A model generated the notes under the pieces. The model worked only from the letters and a program-made list of their open reading frames with translations. It was not told the DNA's origin and made no database searches. A stretch of 64,000 bases of DNA from Ephydatia muelleri (lineage: Eukaryota > Porifera > Demospongiae > Spongillida > Spongillidae), in assembly GCA_013339895.1 (NCBI GenBank), contig JABACO010000007.1, positions 5,384,897 through 5,448,896 of the forward strand, written 5' to 3'. Below, one piece after another: positions 25,100 through 38,000 of the stretch. Made by a program: the position numbers and the translations under genes. Position 1 is the first letter of the stretch, and every line of letters starts with the position of its first letter.

Positions 25100-25660
25100 A
25101 CTACTCTTCTACAGACCCTGCATACTCACCTTGTACACACACACCCTGCACACACTGCATTGGTACGCACACACCCTGCACACACTCCCCTTGTACACAC
25201 CCACATTGCACACACTACCCCTTGTACACACCCACCCTACACACTCACCTTGTACACACGCACACCCTGCACACACTCCCCTTGTACGCACACACTCACC
25301 TTGTGCACGCGCACACCCTGCACACACTCCCCTTGTACGCACACACTCACCTTGTGCACGCGCACACCCTGCACACACTCCCCTTGTACGCACACACTCA
25401 CCTTGTGCACGCGCACACCCTGCACACACTCCCCTTGTACGCACACACTCACCTTGTACGCACACACTCACCTTGTATGCCCGCACCCTGTACACACTGC
25501 GTTGGCACACACCCACCCTGCACACTCCCCTTGTACACACCCACCCTGCCCACATTCCCCTTGTACTGTACACACACACCCTGCATACACTTCCCTTGTA
25601 CATGTACACACTACGCTGCAGACACTTCCTTGTACACACACTAGTCCTACTATGTTCAAG
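25100..25660. repeat. CA-rich minisatellite, ~52-bp core period
   Basis: Tandem units built on ccttgtacacacac and ccctgcacacactcc. Four nearly identical 52-bp units run from about 25270 to 25480. Several frames on both strands stay open because the repeat lacks stop words, which makes long His/Thr/Pro-rich and Cys/Val-rich pseudo-proteins. These are not genes. Confidence 0.95.
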
Positions 25661-25794
25661 TAACATCACATTGTGTGGCAGCAAACTGTATGCTACAATA
25701 CAATTTTCTTCATGTTTGTAAGATATAGTCTACCTTTAATTTCTCCAACACCCCACACACCACTTTCAACACCCAAGCTAACAACCCTCCAACA

Positions 25795-26095
25795 TCGCAC
25801 ACATGCACACACACAAACAACACACATGCATATGCACACAAAACACACATCAACACACACATGCATACACAGACAAGGACAAACACATGCACACACAAAA
25901 CACATGCGCACGCAAAACACATGTACACACACACATGTACACACACAATACACATACAACAGACATACAATACGCATGCATACACTCATGCATACAGATA
26001 CAACAGACAACACACATGCACACACACAAAACACACATGCACACACAAAATACACATGCACACATAACATGCATACACATGCATATACAATCCCA
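25795..26095. repeat. CA-rich microsatellite tract
   Basis: Degenerate (CA)n with interspersed ATG, forming words such as cacacaaaacacatgc. Open frames here are low complexity only. Confidence 0.9.
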
Positions 26096-26664
26096 CCCAC
26101 ACATTTCCTCCCACTTACAATCTTCCAACACTCCAACATCCAACATCACTATACTCGACTCAGTATACAATGCTAATAAATACAACAATACAACATACAA
26201 CTCTAACCTGTCATCTCACACTAAATACAATCTTATCACACCCCCACAACTCCCAATAGCTCACATACCACTGCAAATACCCATGCGTATGCAGATAGAA
26301 TTGCACGCGCGCAACAATTAGAACTTACTTCAAAATGAGCTATCTGCTGTCGTCGTTATTCAAACACTACCGCGAAACAATATCACACTTTTATTATAAG
26401 AAACACTAGAAATGACCCCTTACTTTGTACTCCGACTGAAGAAACAGAGCATTCAGTCTGCCAAAGTAGCGCTGATTTCACCACATTGCATATATTTTGC
26501 ACACGACCGCGACCGATACAAAAACTGAGATCGCGACCACGCAACGGTATGAAGATACACCTTGGGGTGTATACAAGTAGTAGAATGTGACTTGCGCACA
26601 CAAATGTTGCTTTATTCTGCTCCTGTACGTAGCTCAAAGACCGTACGTTACAAACTGAAGACGA
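26096..26664. other. Low-complexity AC-rich DNA and intergenic spacer
   Basis: 26096-26290 is AC-rich without a clear period. 26330-26664 is ordinary DNA upstream of the ZnT promoter segment. No gene is supported. Confidence 0.4.
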
Positions 26665-27061
26665 GTAAAATATCCGCGATACTTGGATAACAACATTTTT
26701 GCACAACTATTTAAGGTTAGGTGCAGGAAGTGGGTTTCAGCAATATAAGCTGAAGCTGTGAAAATGAATAACTTCTAATTGGTGTTTATGTTACAAAGTT
26801 TCTGGAAGCATTCTTTGGTAACATAAAGTTGTATTGCGCATGCATGAATGATGCAACACTTAGCTCCTTGTAACGCTAAGGAACTTGATGGTAAGTAGTC
26901 ACAAACGTGGCCGGATGTACAATCGCGCACGACGTATGGCGTATGCCAATGCAAATGACCGGATATCACGCACAGAAGTGATTGTTCAATAGCACCTGTA
27001 CTATATGTACACAGCGCGTACACTTCTTCGCAATTCAACGCCAGAATTGCCGTTGAGCAAA
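26665..27061 (+). promoter_or_regulatory. Presumed promoter and 5' leader of the ZnT gene
   Basis: The DNA directly before the ZnT start codon is preserved in a second copy at 21092-21700, which suggests one duplicated unit containing promoter and leader. I see no unequivocal TATA box at a fixed place. The word ttgtaacgctaaggaacttg and the following ~150 bp are the best-conserved part between the two copies. The regulatory role is inferred from position. Confidence 0.45.
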
Positions 27062-30000
27062 ATGGAGCAGGGAACCGAGCTGCCGTTGAGAAACTCGAAC
27101 GTTCAGATACTCGCTACAGGATCAACAGTAGGAGAGACTAAGTATCAAACAGTAGAGAATTGTCCGTCCGGTAAGGATAACTGGTATATAATCACCCATT
27201 TCGAATGTATCTATTTTGCATAGAATGTTGAAGACAATATGCACACGCAAGCGTGTTGTGAGCATGTTTTGCTCCGATCTGCTATAATCATTGGACATAT
27301 TCCGTCGCTGCATGATATTCCTATAGCAAACTAATACAAGTCATGAAGTGAACCATTTTGACAAAGCTCCGGACAATTGTTACAACATACTTTTTAATTA
27401 AAATTACAATGTTGCTAGTGTGTATGTGTATAATGGCTGGTCAGGATTTCGTTTTTATTTTATTTTGGATTTTCATTACAGACTCAGCTGAAAAACATCT
27501 TTATGGGTCAACTTCTATTCCAAACAGCACTGTTAATGTGAGCATTGTGCATTTTTGATGACACGTTTTGGTTGCTTTGACCAAAAGCAAAAGAACGTTA
27601 GAAATGTAATATGCGTGTCATGTATAGCTAGTTCTTAGTTGCGCTAGAGTTTTATGTACTCGTGTCCATGCACACACCACAAACAATCAGTATGTGAACG
27701 AATGAACATAATATATTTTACTCGTGCACGCAAGCCATGCAGCAGCCATTAAATATGCACGCACATGTAACACAAGCGAACAAACAAGCATTAATGGTCA
27801 AGTCAGCAAAAATAAGAAGCTATAGCGTTTAAGCGAACAATTCAGCTCTGTTTTAAGTACAGTGCTAGTACATATAGCATGCACCTTAAAGTGGAAACCT
27901 ACTACTGTGCATGCATACATATATACATGTATCTCCCTTATATTGCAGCAGTTAGAAGCGAAAAACGATGCGGAGTGTCACTGTCATCCTCGAGAAGAAA
28001 ACAAAGTACGAAACCGGGCAAGAAACAAACTTATGATAGCTGCGACCCTCTCTTTCATATTCATGGTAGCAGAACTGTTAGGTACGTGGTTGAATGTACG
28101 CACATCTGTGTTGTGTATTATTCATTTCTGATTTAGGAAAGGGGGTGGTGGTGGTGGTGGGGGGGGGGGGGCGGGCGGGTGCTGCGTTTGTTTGTAATGC
28201 ATTGGTGCATGTTATACACGCACGCGCAATGATGTGTGCGCTATGCATGCACATAGAGTCCGCATTAAATTGCATACATGCTTGCATACGTGCACGTTTC
28301 CATACATCCTGTGCATATGGATCTTGCACGTCATGTGCCAATTTTAATCAGCACAGTTATGTGAAGGAATCCATACATCTACATGTACGTGCCTTCCTAT
28401 TTGTACTGTATGTACCTGATCCTCTGCCAGGTCATGTCTCCTTTCTGTCGAATTAATAAAGACGCGTGTATATAGCATGGCGCATTATTTTTTTTACCCG
28501 CGAAATCCTCTCTATGTACAGGTGGATATTTTTCCAACAGCTTGGCTATTCTCACAGACGCGGCCCACATGTTGTCCGATTTCGCTGGCTTCCTTGTCAG
28601 TCTTGTTGCAATTTGGTTGGCAGCACGTCCAGCTACAAAGCGACTGTCTTTCGGATGGCACAGGGCAGGTATGTGGCACTAAGCGCGTATTAATGGACTT
28701 GACATCAAATCAATGCTTGCAATACTTATGTACATTGTGTTATTCCATTTAATGACCGTATACCGGGGCTTGGGAGCAAATCAGTGATCTTCGGAAGTTT
28801 GCTTTGATATCAGAGGACTAAATTATTACTTGTCCATGCAATGTTAATTTGATGGTTGGCCTCTATTCCCTGTACGATCATTAAATGGAAAAGCCCCATT
28901 TCATACATGTACAAGCATACATGAAGAAGAAAAATTAAAGTTGGTTCAAATATCATAATGCATTTTAATTATTGACAGCTAGTATTTAGTAATAGACATT
29001 TTCCAAAACAAAATCTCGTACATATAGGTAACCAAAGGCTAACTGTCACTCATGCGTTGATATGATATACAAAATAGTACTCATAGAGTAAGAAAACATT
29101 TTATTGAGACATTTTACCTTCAGGTGTATCAGTGTATGCAAAGTACTGCATGGTTATTTGAAATGCAACACTTCTGCGTATTTTGTATGGCAGTTCTAAG
29201 GCCTTCACGCACACCAGCAATGTTTCTCATGCACTGTAATATTGCAGTACTATACTCCAGGCAGTCATTACATTACTACAAACAGTTAGCATATGCTATG
29301 AAAAATAACGTGAAGACCAAGTGCGCGTGATCATGCAGTATTGGCATTTCAATACATGTAGACAGCACAGTAATGCTCATGATCACAGCGGCGGCGTACT
29401 ATAAATCACCATACCATAGCTAAAATGCTGCGAATTATGATAACGAAAAACCGGCGGTACGCATGTATATTTGCATGCATGCAGTTAACAAAGTTCACGC
29501 CCTGACCACTCCACTTCCACCTCCATCTTCACCTCCACCCACAGAGGTCATAGGGGCCATCATATCAGTGCTACTCATATGGGTGCTCACAGGGGTGCTG
29601 GTCTATGAAGCCATACTGCGAGTGATAAACAGGAATTACGAAATCAACGCTGACGTCATGCTCATCATCTCCTGTGCGGGGGTGTTTCTCAATGTCTTGT
29701 AAGTATGAAGAATTTAGTTTAACCCTCCATGGTTGAAAATTTATTGGTTGCTTTTACAATCCGTTAACGGTTGGCAAAATCAGTACATGCGTTGTATACA
29801 TAGCAACAAAAATTCGCCAAAAATAATTTCTTTGTCAAATCAATAGTTTAATTTTTTGCTGGGCACCTTCTGCGAAAAAATGCAGAGATACGTTGCATAT
29901 GCTTTTTCTATTAGTAATGCATGACAGACTCATAATTCCATCTAAAAGTAGAACATGTGATAACAGTGAAAACCATGCTTCAGAACGCATATGCTTTCTT

Positions 30001-30534
30001 CAGAATGTGCTCCGTACTTCATGACGAAAACGACGAGGAAAAAGAGCAGTCCAGAGCACGCAAGCGCTACGATGTACAAAAGAGTCAGCTCGCGCCGCAG
30101 CACAGGAGCAGCATTTCCAAGTGTCCCGATGACGAGAAAAAATTATCCGATCTCGACAACGGGGAGAAGCAGCTGCAGAGGGGTGGGGCGGGATCGGCTG
30201 AGAATATTAACCTTCGAGCGGCAATGCTTCACGTGCTTGGAGACATGGTCCAGAGTGTAGGCGTTGTCATAGCGGCTTTTATAATAAAATTCAAGGTGAA
30301 AACCAGCTGTAATTTGCGTTTCATGTATTTTAGGACTTATGCATTTCAGTGTATACATAATCATTACATTACGCGTGATTTAGTTTCTGAGTGGTAATCT
30401 TTGATATCTCCCTTCCCCACACACGCACGCACACACACACACATGCACACACGCACACACACGCACACACATATACACACACGCACACACACACGCACAC
30501 ACACACACGCACACACACGCGCGCGCACACACAC

Positions 30535-30602
<68 letters not shown>

Positions 30603-31561
30603 TGCAGCCCGAGTGGAAGTTGGCAGATCCTGCCTGCACATTTCTGTTTTCTGTTCTTGTTCTCTTTTCCACGATAAATATCTTGAGGGATGCGATTCTT
30701 GTGCTAATGGAAGGTGAGTCCGTAGTACCAGTACAATGGCACTGCTTGTTCAAACAATGTTACATTTCAAGAGTCTATATCGGTCAAATAAAAGCATGCA
30801 GGTTTGATTACCAGCAGTACTCAACATCTGTGTGAAAAATAAATGTGCTCTATAAGTAATTAAATTCCGAACACCGGTAAATAAAATGAATTTTGATCTG
30901 TGAACTGTTGAACGACAACAATAATAAGAAGCCATACTTGAGTTATACTCATTGTGGCCACATAGAATTGTATTTTTAAAAGCATAGTTGTGAACAGTTA
31001 CAAGTTGACATTCATTTAGTTAATTTCATACCGAATCCTTAATTGAGAAACATTATCATTATGCCTGGTTTTGATATGCACCATGCAGGCACGCCTATGG
31101 ACGTGGACTTTGATGAGATTAAAAATGGACTGCTCGCTGTGAGAGGAGTGAAGAGTGTGCACAACCTGGGCATTTGGTCTCTCACGTTGAACAAGACTGC
31201 AGTAGCTGCCCATCTTGTGCTAGGTAAGGGTGTGCCTGAGCTCTGTTTGGAATTGGCAACATATAAATTACTTTTAAAGGTTACCAATTTTGACGGCTGT
31301 TTTTAATTTTATCGTAATACGTATAATTGAATGTGCACTAACTACTATAAATTCCTCATTCCGAGCAATGCTAATCAGTACTTATCGACAGACACGGGAG
31401 CGTCTCCCCAGTTGGTTCTCCGCGAAGCGACTACACTTCTACGAGGTAGCCATAATGTCAGCCACACGATCCTTCAGACTGAGGAGCACGAGTCATTCAT
31501 GGAGAGCTGCAGTACGTGCAGAAACATTACCCCGCTGCGGAGAACGTGTTGGGCAAGATAG
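27062..31561 (+). CDS. Zinc transporter, SLC30/ZnT (cation diffusion facilitator) family, nine exons
   Basis: Exons 27062-27170, 27482-27537, 27949-28081, 28522-28668, 29545-29698, 30004-30295, 30608-30713, 31089-31223 and 31392-31561 all have GT-AG junctions in matching phase and give 433 residues, close to the size of vertebrate ZnT4 and in the ZnT2/3/4/8 style. The family moves Zn2+ out of the cytosol into vesicles or out of the cell in exchange for protons. Seen: the cytosolic CHCH motif (residues 65-68), HMLSD in helix 2 (His115, Asp119) and HVLGD in helix 5 (His276, Asp280), the four-ligand transport site; the cytosolic ferredoxin-like domain from about residue 330, with [13 protein letters not shown]. 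Odd: the loop between helices 4 and 5 (about 206-265) is charged but almost without histidine, unlike many ZnTs. Intron 6 is largely a CA microsatellite up to its acceptor. The promoter is duplicated at 21092. Confidence 0.93.
28140..28180. repeat. GGT/G-tract in ZnT intron 3
   Basis: (GGT)n leads into a long G run just inside intron 3. Likely length-variable. Confidence 0.8.
30418..30600. repeat. (CA)n microsatellite filling ZnT intron 6
   Basis: About 180 bp of CA repeats with scattered G and T runs up to attgcag, the acceptor of exon 7. The intron therefore has no ordinary pyrimidine tract before its 3' splice site. Confidence 0.95.
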
Positions 31562-32386
31562 CTACATATTTTGGAACATCATGCACGTAACTGATGTATG
31601 GACTGCATATTTTGCTGCAAAATATATATTGGCATCTTAAAGTTGTATAGTTGTCTGTAAAGCTTACTACAGTATATATTCTTTCGTATTCTTGTTAAGT
31701 CAGCCACAGCCTCATTACCCAAATTTGCGGGGAGGGGAGGACCGAAGAGGACCGAATGTTGCTTTGTAATTGAGCTATGCTCAAAATCAAATATCAATTA
31801 GCAACTGCTACTAACTAATTATTTCAATGTGTACTAATTTTGCAGAGTGTTCAGGACGTGGTTCTACCAGTTTATGTTAGGCATTTTCATTGTCCTTTTC
31901 GAAAGAAAGTTTTTTTTTTTAGTGCATTGACCTTACAAAAGCCGTAGACGCGTAGAAACTTTTAGTGTTACATAATTATCACAACTCGCGCGTGATTATG
32001 TACTGTTTTTGAAAACGGGTGAATGATGCTTTATCTGTTTAAAGAGGTGAATTTGCAAGGAGGAATTTTTTACTTTGTTTCATCGTCATCGGATCGTACA
32101 TGTATGTAACACTCTCGTACGAAAATTCAGAAACAGATATGCTTCGTGTATGTACCTGTCTTTGAGCAATCCTAAGTGTATTTGTAATGTTAATTATGAA
32201 TCTCGATTGCGTAGTGAATGCTCCACTATATACGTTTTTCTTTACTCCACACGCGATTGAATAGTAACAAGCATTTCCAAAAAAACAATCCCGCCCGAGA
32301 TAAAATTAGCTGTCGACAAGCAATAAATACATCCGTCATCATTGTAAAATAAGCTGAGTAGAAGTGAGAGAGGCATGTGTGTTGCA
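31562..32386. other. ZnT 3' untranslated region and spacer
   Basis: AT-rich sequence after the ZnT stop codon. The first few hundred bases are presumably 3' untranslated region. No further gene is recognised before 32387. Confidence 0.4.
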
Positions 32387-32720
32387 GCACACTGGGTACC
32401 TGAAAATGACTTGGACAAAATTAGCACCTGCTCAGCAAGATCTCGTAAAATATTTCTTGCAAAGATCAGTTGAAGTTCTGTCTTCTTGTGCCCCTAGTGC
32501 TGTTGGACCAAAATGTGTCAAGCACATACTTGCATTTGTTGAGTGGTTTAAGACACACAAGGAAAGAGATGTCTTTGGACCTCCTCTTGAAGTATGGGAA
32601 ACAGCATGCCTTCCAGCTGGAATTTACTCATTCATTCCAGTTGTTCGAATTCGTCATCCTGTTGCCTTTTCACCACATTCATTTAATATGGAAGATGTGC
32701 TTGTTACAGTAGCATTATAA
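32387..32720 (+). pseudogene. C-terminal segment of a transposase-associated protein, opposite in strand to the CACTA-like gene
   Basis: A possible exon after a ttgcag acceptor encodes HTGYLKMTWTKLAPAQQ and continues with HILAFVEWF, FGPPLEVWET and FIPVVRIRHPVAF to a stop. I recall this pattern (a WF motif, then FG(P/N)P(L/V)EVW, then SFIPVxRI) from the C-terminal part of tnp2/DUF4218-type proteins in animals. It is on the + strand, while the clear CACTA-like pieces next door are on the - strand, so it may be an inverted fragment or the end of a neighbouring copy. No upstream exons are evident. Confidence 0.45.
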
Positions 32721-34742
32721 ATTATCATTTCAATGGTTTTTAAACTTATCAGTGGGCATGTTGTAATGGTTCTAGTATCTTGAGCTAAAGTTGTTTAAAC
32801 AACCTAACCTTTGTTAGTACATTTATTGTAATCTCTAGGGTGTTGGTGAAGGGGGGCAGGGGGTTGAGTATACATGACAGCTCGTGATCTACACTACAAC
32901 CAACTTACAACTCATATCGTTGTAAGACGAAGAGGTGTAATCACTTTTACAAAGGTAGAAGACAGTGGGATGTGTATCACACTTGTACACTGCTTGGTTC
33001 ACAAACCTTAAATATGTCAACAACATTCTTTTTCAAATCCTCTGCTATACCTTCAGGTAGTGGTATAGAATCAGATAAATTGTGATAGCTGCAGAACGTG
33101 ATAGGACATTGTTTAATGGGCATTGTGGAGAAACCAAAAGTAGTTCCTGACATGTAGTGTACAGTACTCTTTCTGGCCCATAAAGGACCTCAGAGTTGGT
33201 GTTCATACTGTCTTGAAACTTTTTCATAGTTGTAATGGCTAAATTATGATTGTTGAAAGGGTATGATCCACAATTACCATTGAACCGTTCAAAAGGGAAA
33301 CGCCTACAGCTGTAGATAGGTCCATAATCTTTACAACATTGAAGCAGATGGCACATGAGATGCATATTGATTGTAATATGTTCTTTTCCATACAGCATCT
33401 CAAAAGTGTTGCAAAACTGAATTATTATTTCATGGGCAAGTTCACATTCAGAGATAGTGATTCTTCTCTGGCACAAAATTCTACACACAGTATCCCATTT
33501 AAAGCATAAGCTGAATATACACATGTCCAATTTCACCACTGATCTGTTGTTGAACTAATGTTGTTACTGCTCTCCATACACAATGCTGTTTTTGGTAATT
33601 TGCCTACAGATGTGGGAGTTACTAGCTAGGTTATTGACTCTGTCTTGGATAATCTCTTTCTGATGAGCATCAATAAGTTGTAATTTATACCATAATTGTG
33701 TTGTGTGTTTGGCAACACCTAGAAATTTTAGATGCATAGGGACAATTACTAGAAAACGTACTGAATCGTAGTATGGTAACTCATATAACACAGAGTACTT
33801 GACTCCATACTCAGGTTCAATTTTCTTTTGCTCAACAATACTTTTGAACTCTAGATTCTGGTATGCAAATTTCTTTTGTGATTCATCAGTTCTTAAAAGC
33901 CATGCTTCAACATCAAAGCCCCCATAGTTTGCCTTTTCACCAAAATTTTGTGTAGGAAATGATTTTGTACATTATGTGCAACCATGTAGTGCAGAATGAC
34001 CAACATAGCCACCAACTTTTCTAGATGCTGGTACATCACAGATTACACCAAGAAGGGCACCACGAACATATATTTGCCTTGATTTGTCGCCAATCCAACA
34101 ACCTTTCCACAATTCAAGTAACTCATTTACCATTGGGCCTAAAATTAAATTAATGCATCCTTTGGGCTCTTTGGGTCCAGGAATATAATTCCAACAATGA
34201 TACAGTTCTCTAATTTAAAGCATAATGCACGAGGCAAATTGATTATGACAAGGTAAATGATACCTACTGAATATGTGGAATGTTTATATGGTTGAAACCA
34301 ATCAACATTAAGTAAAAACCCCAAATAATATCTTCCAGAAAAGAACTCCTTGAATTCTTGCCAGACTTGTCCATCATATATGTACCATCAATAGGAGTCA
34401 ACAGTTTCCAATCATTACATGAATTCCTAAATTGTTCCTTTTTTGTTAAATTTGTCACACTGTCTTTGATGCTGTGATAACAGTACAACTTGCGAGGTCT
34501 TAGTCTGATAATGTCTGCATGATTCTGTTTGCATTTGACATGTTTCATTACCCTTTCTCCACAGGGCAATCGTCTGGAGATTTGTGGGTGATTTGGATAT
34601 TGAATATGACTGCACTTTTCATAACTAAGAGTAGCAACACCATCTGTTGCAGTTAAACAGGATGGCATTGAATATAGTGAAGAGCAACTAGGGCAAACAA
34701 TGTAAGCTGTATACATTGTTTTGAAATCATTTTAGTAGTATT

Positions 34743-35016
34743 TGTTAAGGATCCGTTACGCGCTAGCGCAATGTCACCGGACAGAGTTTCCACTAACAGC
34801 CAAATACACTAAGCAAGACTGAGCATACACAATTACAACTGGTTTTTAACTTCATGCAACACAAGGTATAGTCCGCATCAGTACACAATGAGGAATATTC
34901 TGGAAGGTCGGGCCGCTCCTATTCAGTAGCTTATCAACACCTCCAGTCAGGTGATATCTGTCCGGATACGACTCTCTGGGAAGGGCTGACATCATAGCTA
35001 GCCTGGGGCCCTGACA
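34743..35016 (-). repeat. 3' LTR of the Gmr1-type element
   Basis: 274 bp, the same length as the other LTR and identical to it as far as I can read. The end of the Gag-Pol frame runs about 80 bp into it. Confidence 0.95.
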
Positions 35017-38000
35017 CTTCTCCCTCCTTCTCTGGCATTTTAGTCGCTTCTGAGGGCGACACAATGCATCGTGATAGTGCGTCTGCGTTTGCATTCGCTT
35101 GACCCCTACGATAGCGAACTGTAAACTGGAATGGTTGTAAGGCCAGGCTCCACCTTGTTAGCCTGTTAGTGGTGTCCTTCATCTTGTACAACCACTCCAG
35201 AGCACGATGATCCGTCTGGACCACAAATGGCTTTCCAATCAAGTATACCCTAAAAGCCTGGGTACCCATGCGGATTGCGAGGCACTCTTTTTCAATTGTT
35301 GAGTACCTTCGTTCTCTCGGCAGTAGCTTTTGGCTAAAAAATGCCACTGGGTGTTCTTCTCCATCCTCGCCCGTTTGGCTAAGTACCGCCCCTATGCCGT
35401 AATCTGACGCGTCCGTCTGCAGCGTAAACATACGGGACATGTCTGGGCACATTAGCACAGGTGATGACGCAATTTTGGTCTTGAGTGTGTCAAATGCCTC
35501 CTGGGCTTGCAATGACCACTTTACTTCCTGAGGGGCAGACTTCCTCGTCAGCTCGGTTAACGGGGTGGCGATGGTAGCAAAGTCACGAATAAATCGCCGA
35601 TAATAGCCCGCCAAACCTAAAAATTGCCGAACTCCCTTTTTCGTCCTTGGAACAGGCATCCTCTTGATTGCCTCTATCTTGGACGACTCTAGTCTTACCG
35701 TTCCCTTGCCCACCACATGCCCCAAATATACACACTCAAACATTGCACACTGACATTTGCTGGGCTTAACCTTGAGGTTTGCCTTCCGCAACCTCAGGAA
35801 CAGATTTCGCAGGTGATCGATGTGTTCTCTCCAGCAAGAGCTGTATACTGCCACGTCATCGATGTATGCAGACGCGTAGCCCTCCATTCCTCTGATGAGG
35901 GTGTCCATCATCCGCTGGAAGGTGGACGGGGCTCCCTGTAATCCAAAGGGCATTACCGTAAACTGGAATAGACCGAAGGGGGTTGTGAACGCCGTCTTTG
36001 GTTTGTCCTCTTCTGCTATGGGGACCTGCCAATAGCCCTTTGTTAGGTCAACGGTTGTGACGAACCTCGCCTTTCCTAACTTGTCGACCAACTCGTCGAT
36101 CCTCTGCATGGGATAGGCGTCATACTTGGAGATTGCATTCAACCGACGAAAGTCCACACAGATACGCAATGCCCCGTCTTTCTTAGCCACCACCACCATT
36201 GGTGACGCCCACTCGCTTGCAGATGGTTCAATGATTCCCAGCTTCAGCATGTCGTCCAGTTCTTTCTTCACTCGATCCCGATATGCGTATGGTAGACGAT
36301 ATGCCGGAAGTCTTAAAGGCGGGGCTGAATCAGTATGGATTCGATACTCGACTAGATTTGTTTTTCCTGGTGTATTCTGTAGCACATCATCAAATTCCTT
36401 GAGTAGTGCTAAAAGTTCAATCTTCTGACTGTCTTCCAACTGCTCGTTAATCATCAACTGCTTGCTCGCCTCTGCATCACTGTTCCAGACTACCAGGTCG
36501 TCTCCCTCTGTATCATCTTCTACTTCCTCTTCGTTCCCAGCCCATAAACTCTGTGTGACTTGCGGGGTATGCCACGCCCGTAGCATATTCACGTGGAAGA
36601 TTCTCTTCCTCTTTTTCTTGTCTGACATATCAACTTCATACGTGACGTCTGACAACCTTTTCTTTACCACGTATGGCCCTTGCCAGCTCGCTAGCAACTT
36701 GCTGGTTGATGATGGCAGCAATACGAGGACCTGGTCTCCGTCCTTGAACTCCCTCATCCTCGCGTTGGAGTCGTACCATCTTTTCTGTTGCTTCTGAGCT
36801 TCCTTGAGGTTATCCACACCAAGTTCTGACATTCTGGCTAGCTTCTCCTGTACGTCTAAAACATATGAGACAACACTTTCTGTACTCCTCTTGCTCGTTT
36901 TCCAGGTCTCTTTCAGGATGTCTAGTGGGCCTCTCACTTGTCTCCCGTATACCAGCTCAAATGGGGAAAACCCTGTCGAAGCCTGCGGTACCTCTCGGTA
37001 CGCGAAGAGTACAAAGGGTAGCAACTTATCCCAATCCTTGCCTTCGCCCACTGCAGCTTTCCGTAGCATCGCCTTCAACGTTCCATTAAATCTTTCTACG
37101 AGCCCATCTGTTTCTGGATGGTATGGACTGGTTCTGATAGGTTTGATTTGCATCAGACGATATAGCTCGGACAATAAATTGGACATAAAATTTGAACCTT
37201 GATCTGTCAGGATTTCCCGCGGAATCCCGACTCTTGCGAAGATGCCAATAAGTTCCTCAGCCACATACTCCGCCACAACTGACTTCATCGCCACTGCCTC
37301 TGGGTATCTGGTTGCGTAATCGCACACCACAAAAATGAATTTATTTCCAGATCTGCTTCGTGGTAAGGGACCCACGATGTCCATTGCAATGCGTGCAAAT
37401 GGCTCTTCAATAATCGGCAGTGGAACCAATGGGGCTGGCCTATGTCTCTTCTGAGCCGTTTTTTGGCAAGCCGCACACGAGCGGCACCAATTTGCTACGT
37501 CCCTGCAAACCGATGGCCAATAGAACCGCTGGAGCACCCTTTGCAGTGTCTTCTTTTTACCTAAGTGACCAGATAGTGGAATCTCGTGTGCAAGTTGTAG
37601 GACCGCTTTCCTACACTGCGTTGGTAGAACCAACTGACGCACTTCCTCCTCACTATGTGTCTGATCATTCCATCTCCGCCACAGCAAGCCCTTTTGTTCA
37701 AAGTACCTTGCCTCCGTCCCGTCTCCTTTTCCGATCCCTTTCTCCCAAATAAGGGATAGCGTTGGGTCAGCCTTCTGCAACACTCCTAACTCCGTGGCCG
37801 AAATATTCACACCAAGACTCGCATCTGGGGAGCTCTTTTCCTCGAAAAGCTCTGCATCGAAGGCCACTCCTGGGCACTCTTTAGTCCATCCTTGCCCTTG
37901 GTCCTCTCTTGTAGATGTGTCTTGATCTGTGATGGTCGCAGTTTCCTCTGACTCCTTGGGAGCAACTGGGTGATTCTGACTTGAGTCAACTTCAGTAGTG

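Noticed and set aside
25088-25721. Several ~190-residue His/Thr/Pro-rich or Cys/Val-rich open frames on both strands
   Set aside because: They all arise from one CA-rich minisatellite; overlapping frames on opposite strands are open because the repeat lacks stop words.
25673-26321. Long His/Thr-rich frames
   Set aside because: Translation of a CA microsatellite; no splice sites or domain.
30364-30835. Frames of repeated Cys-Val or His-Thr
   Set aside because: They are the CA tract of ZnT intron 6.
35717-37752. Several + strand frames of 60-130 residues
   Set aside because: They are antisense shadows of the Gag-Pol frame.
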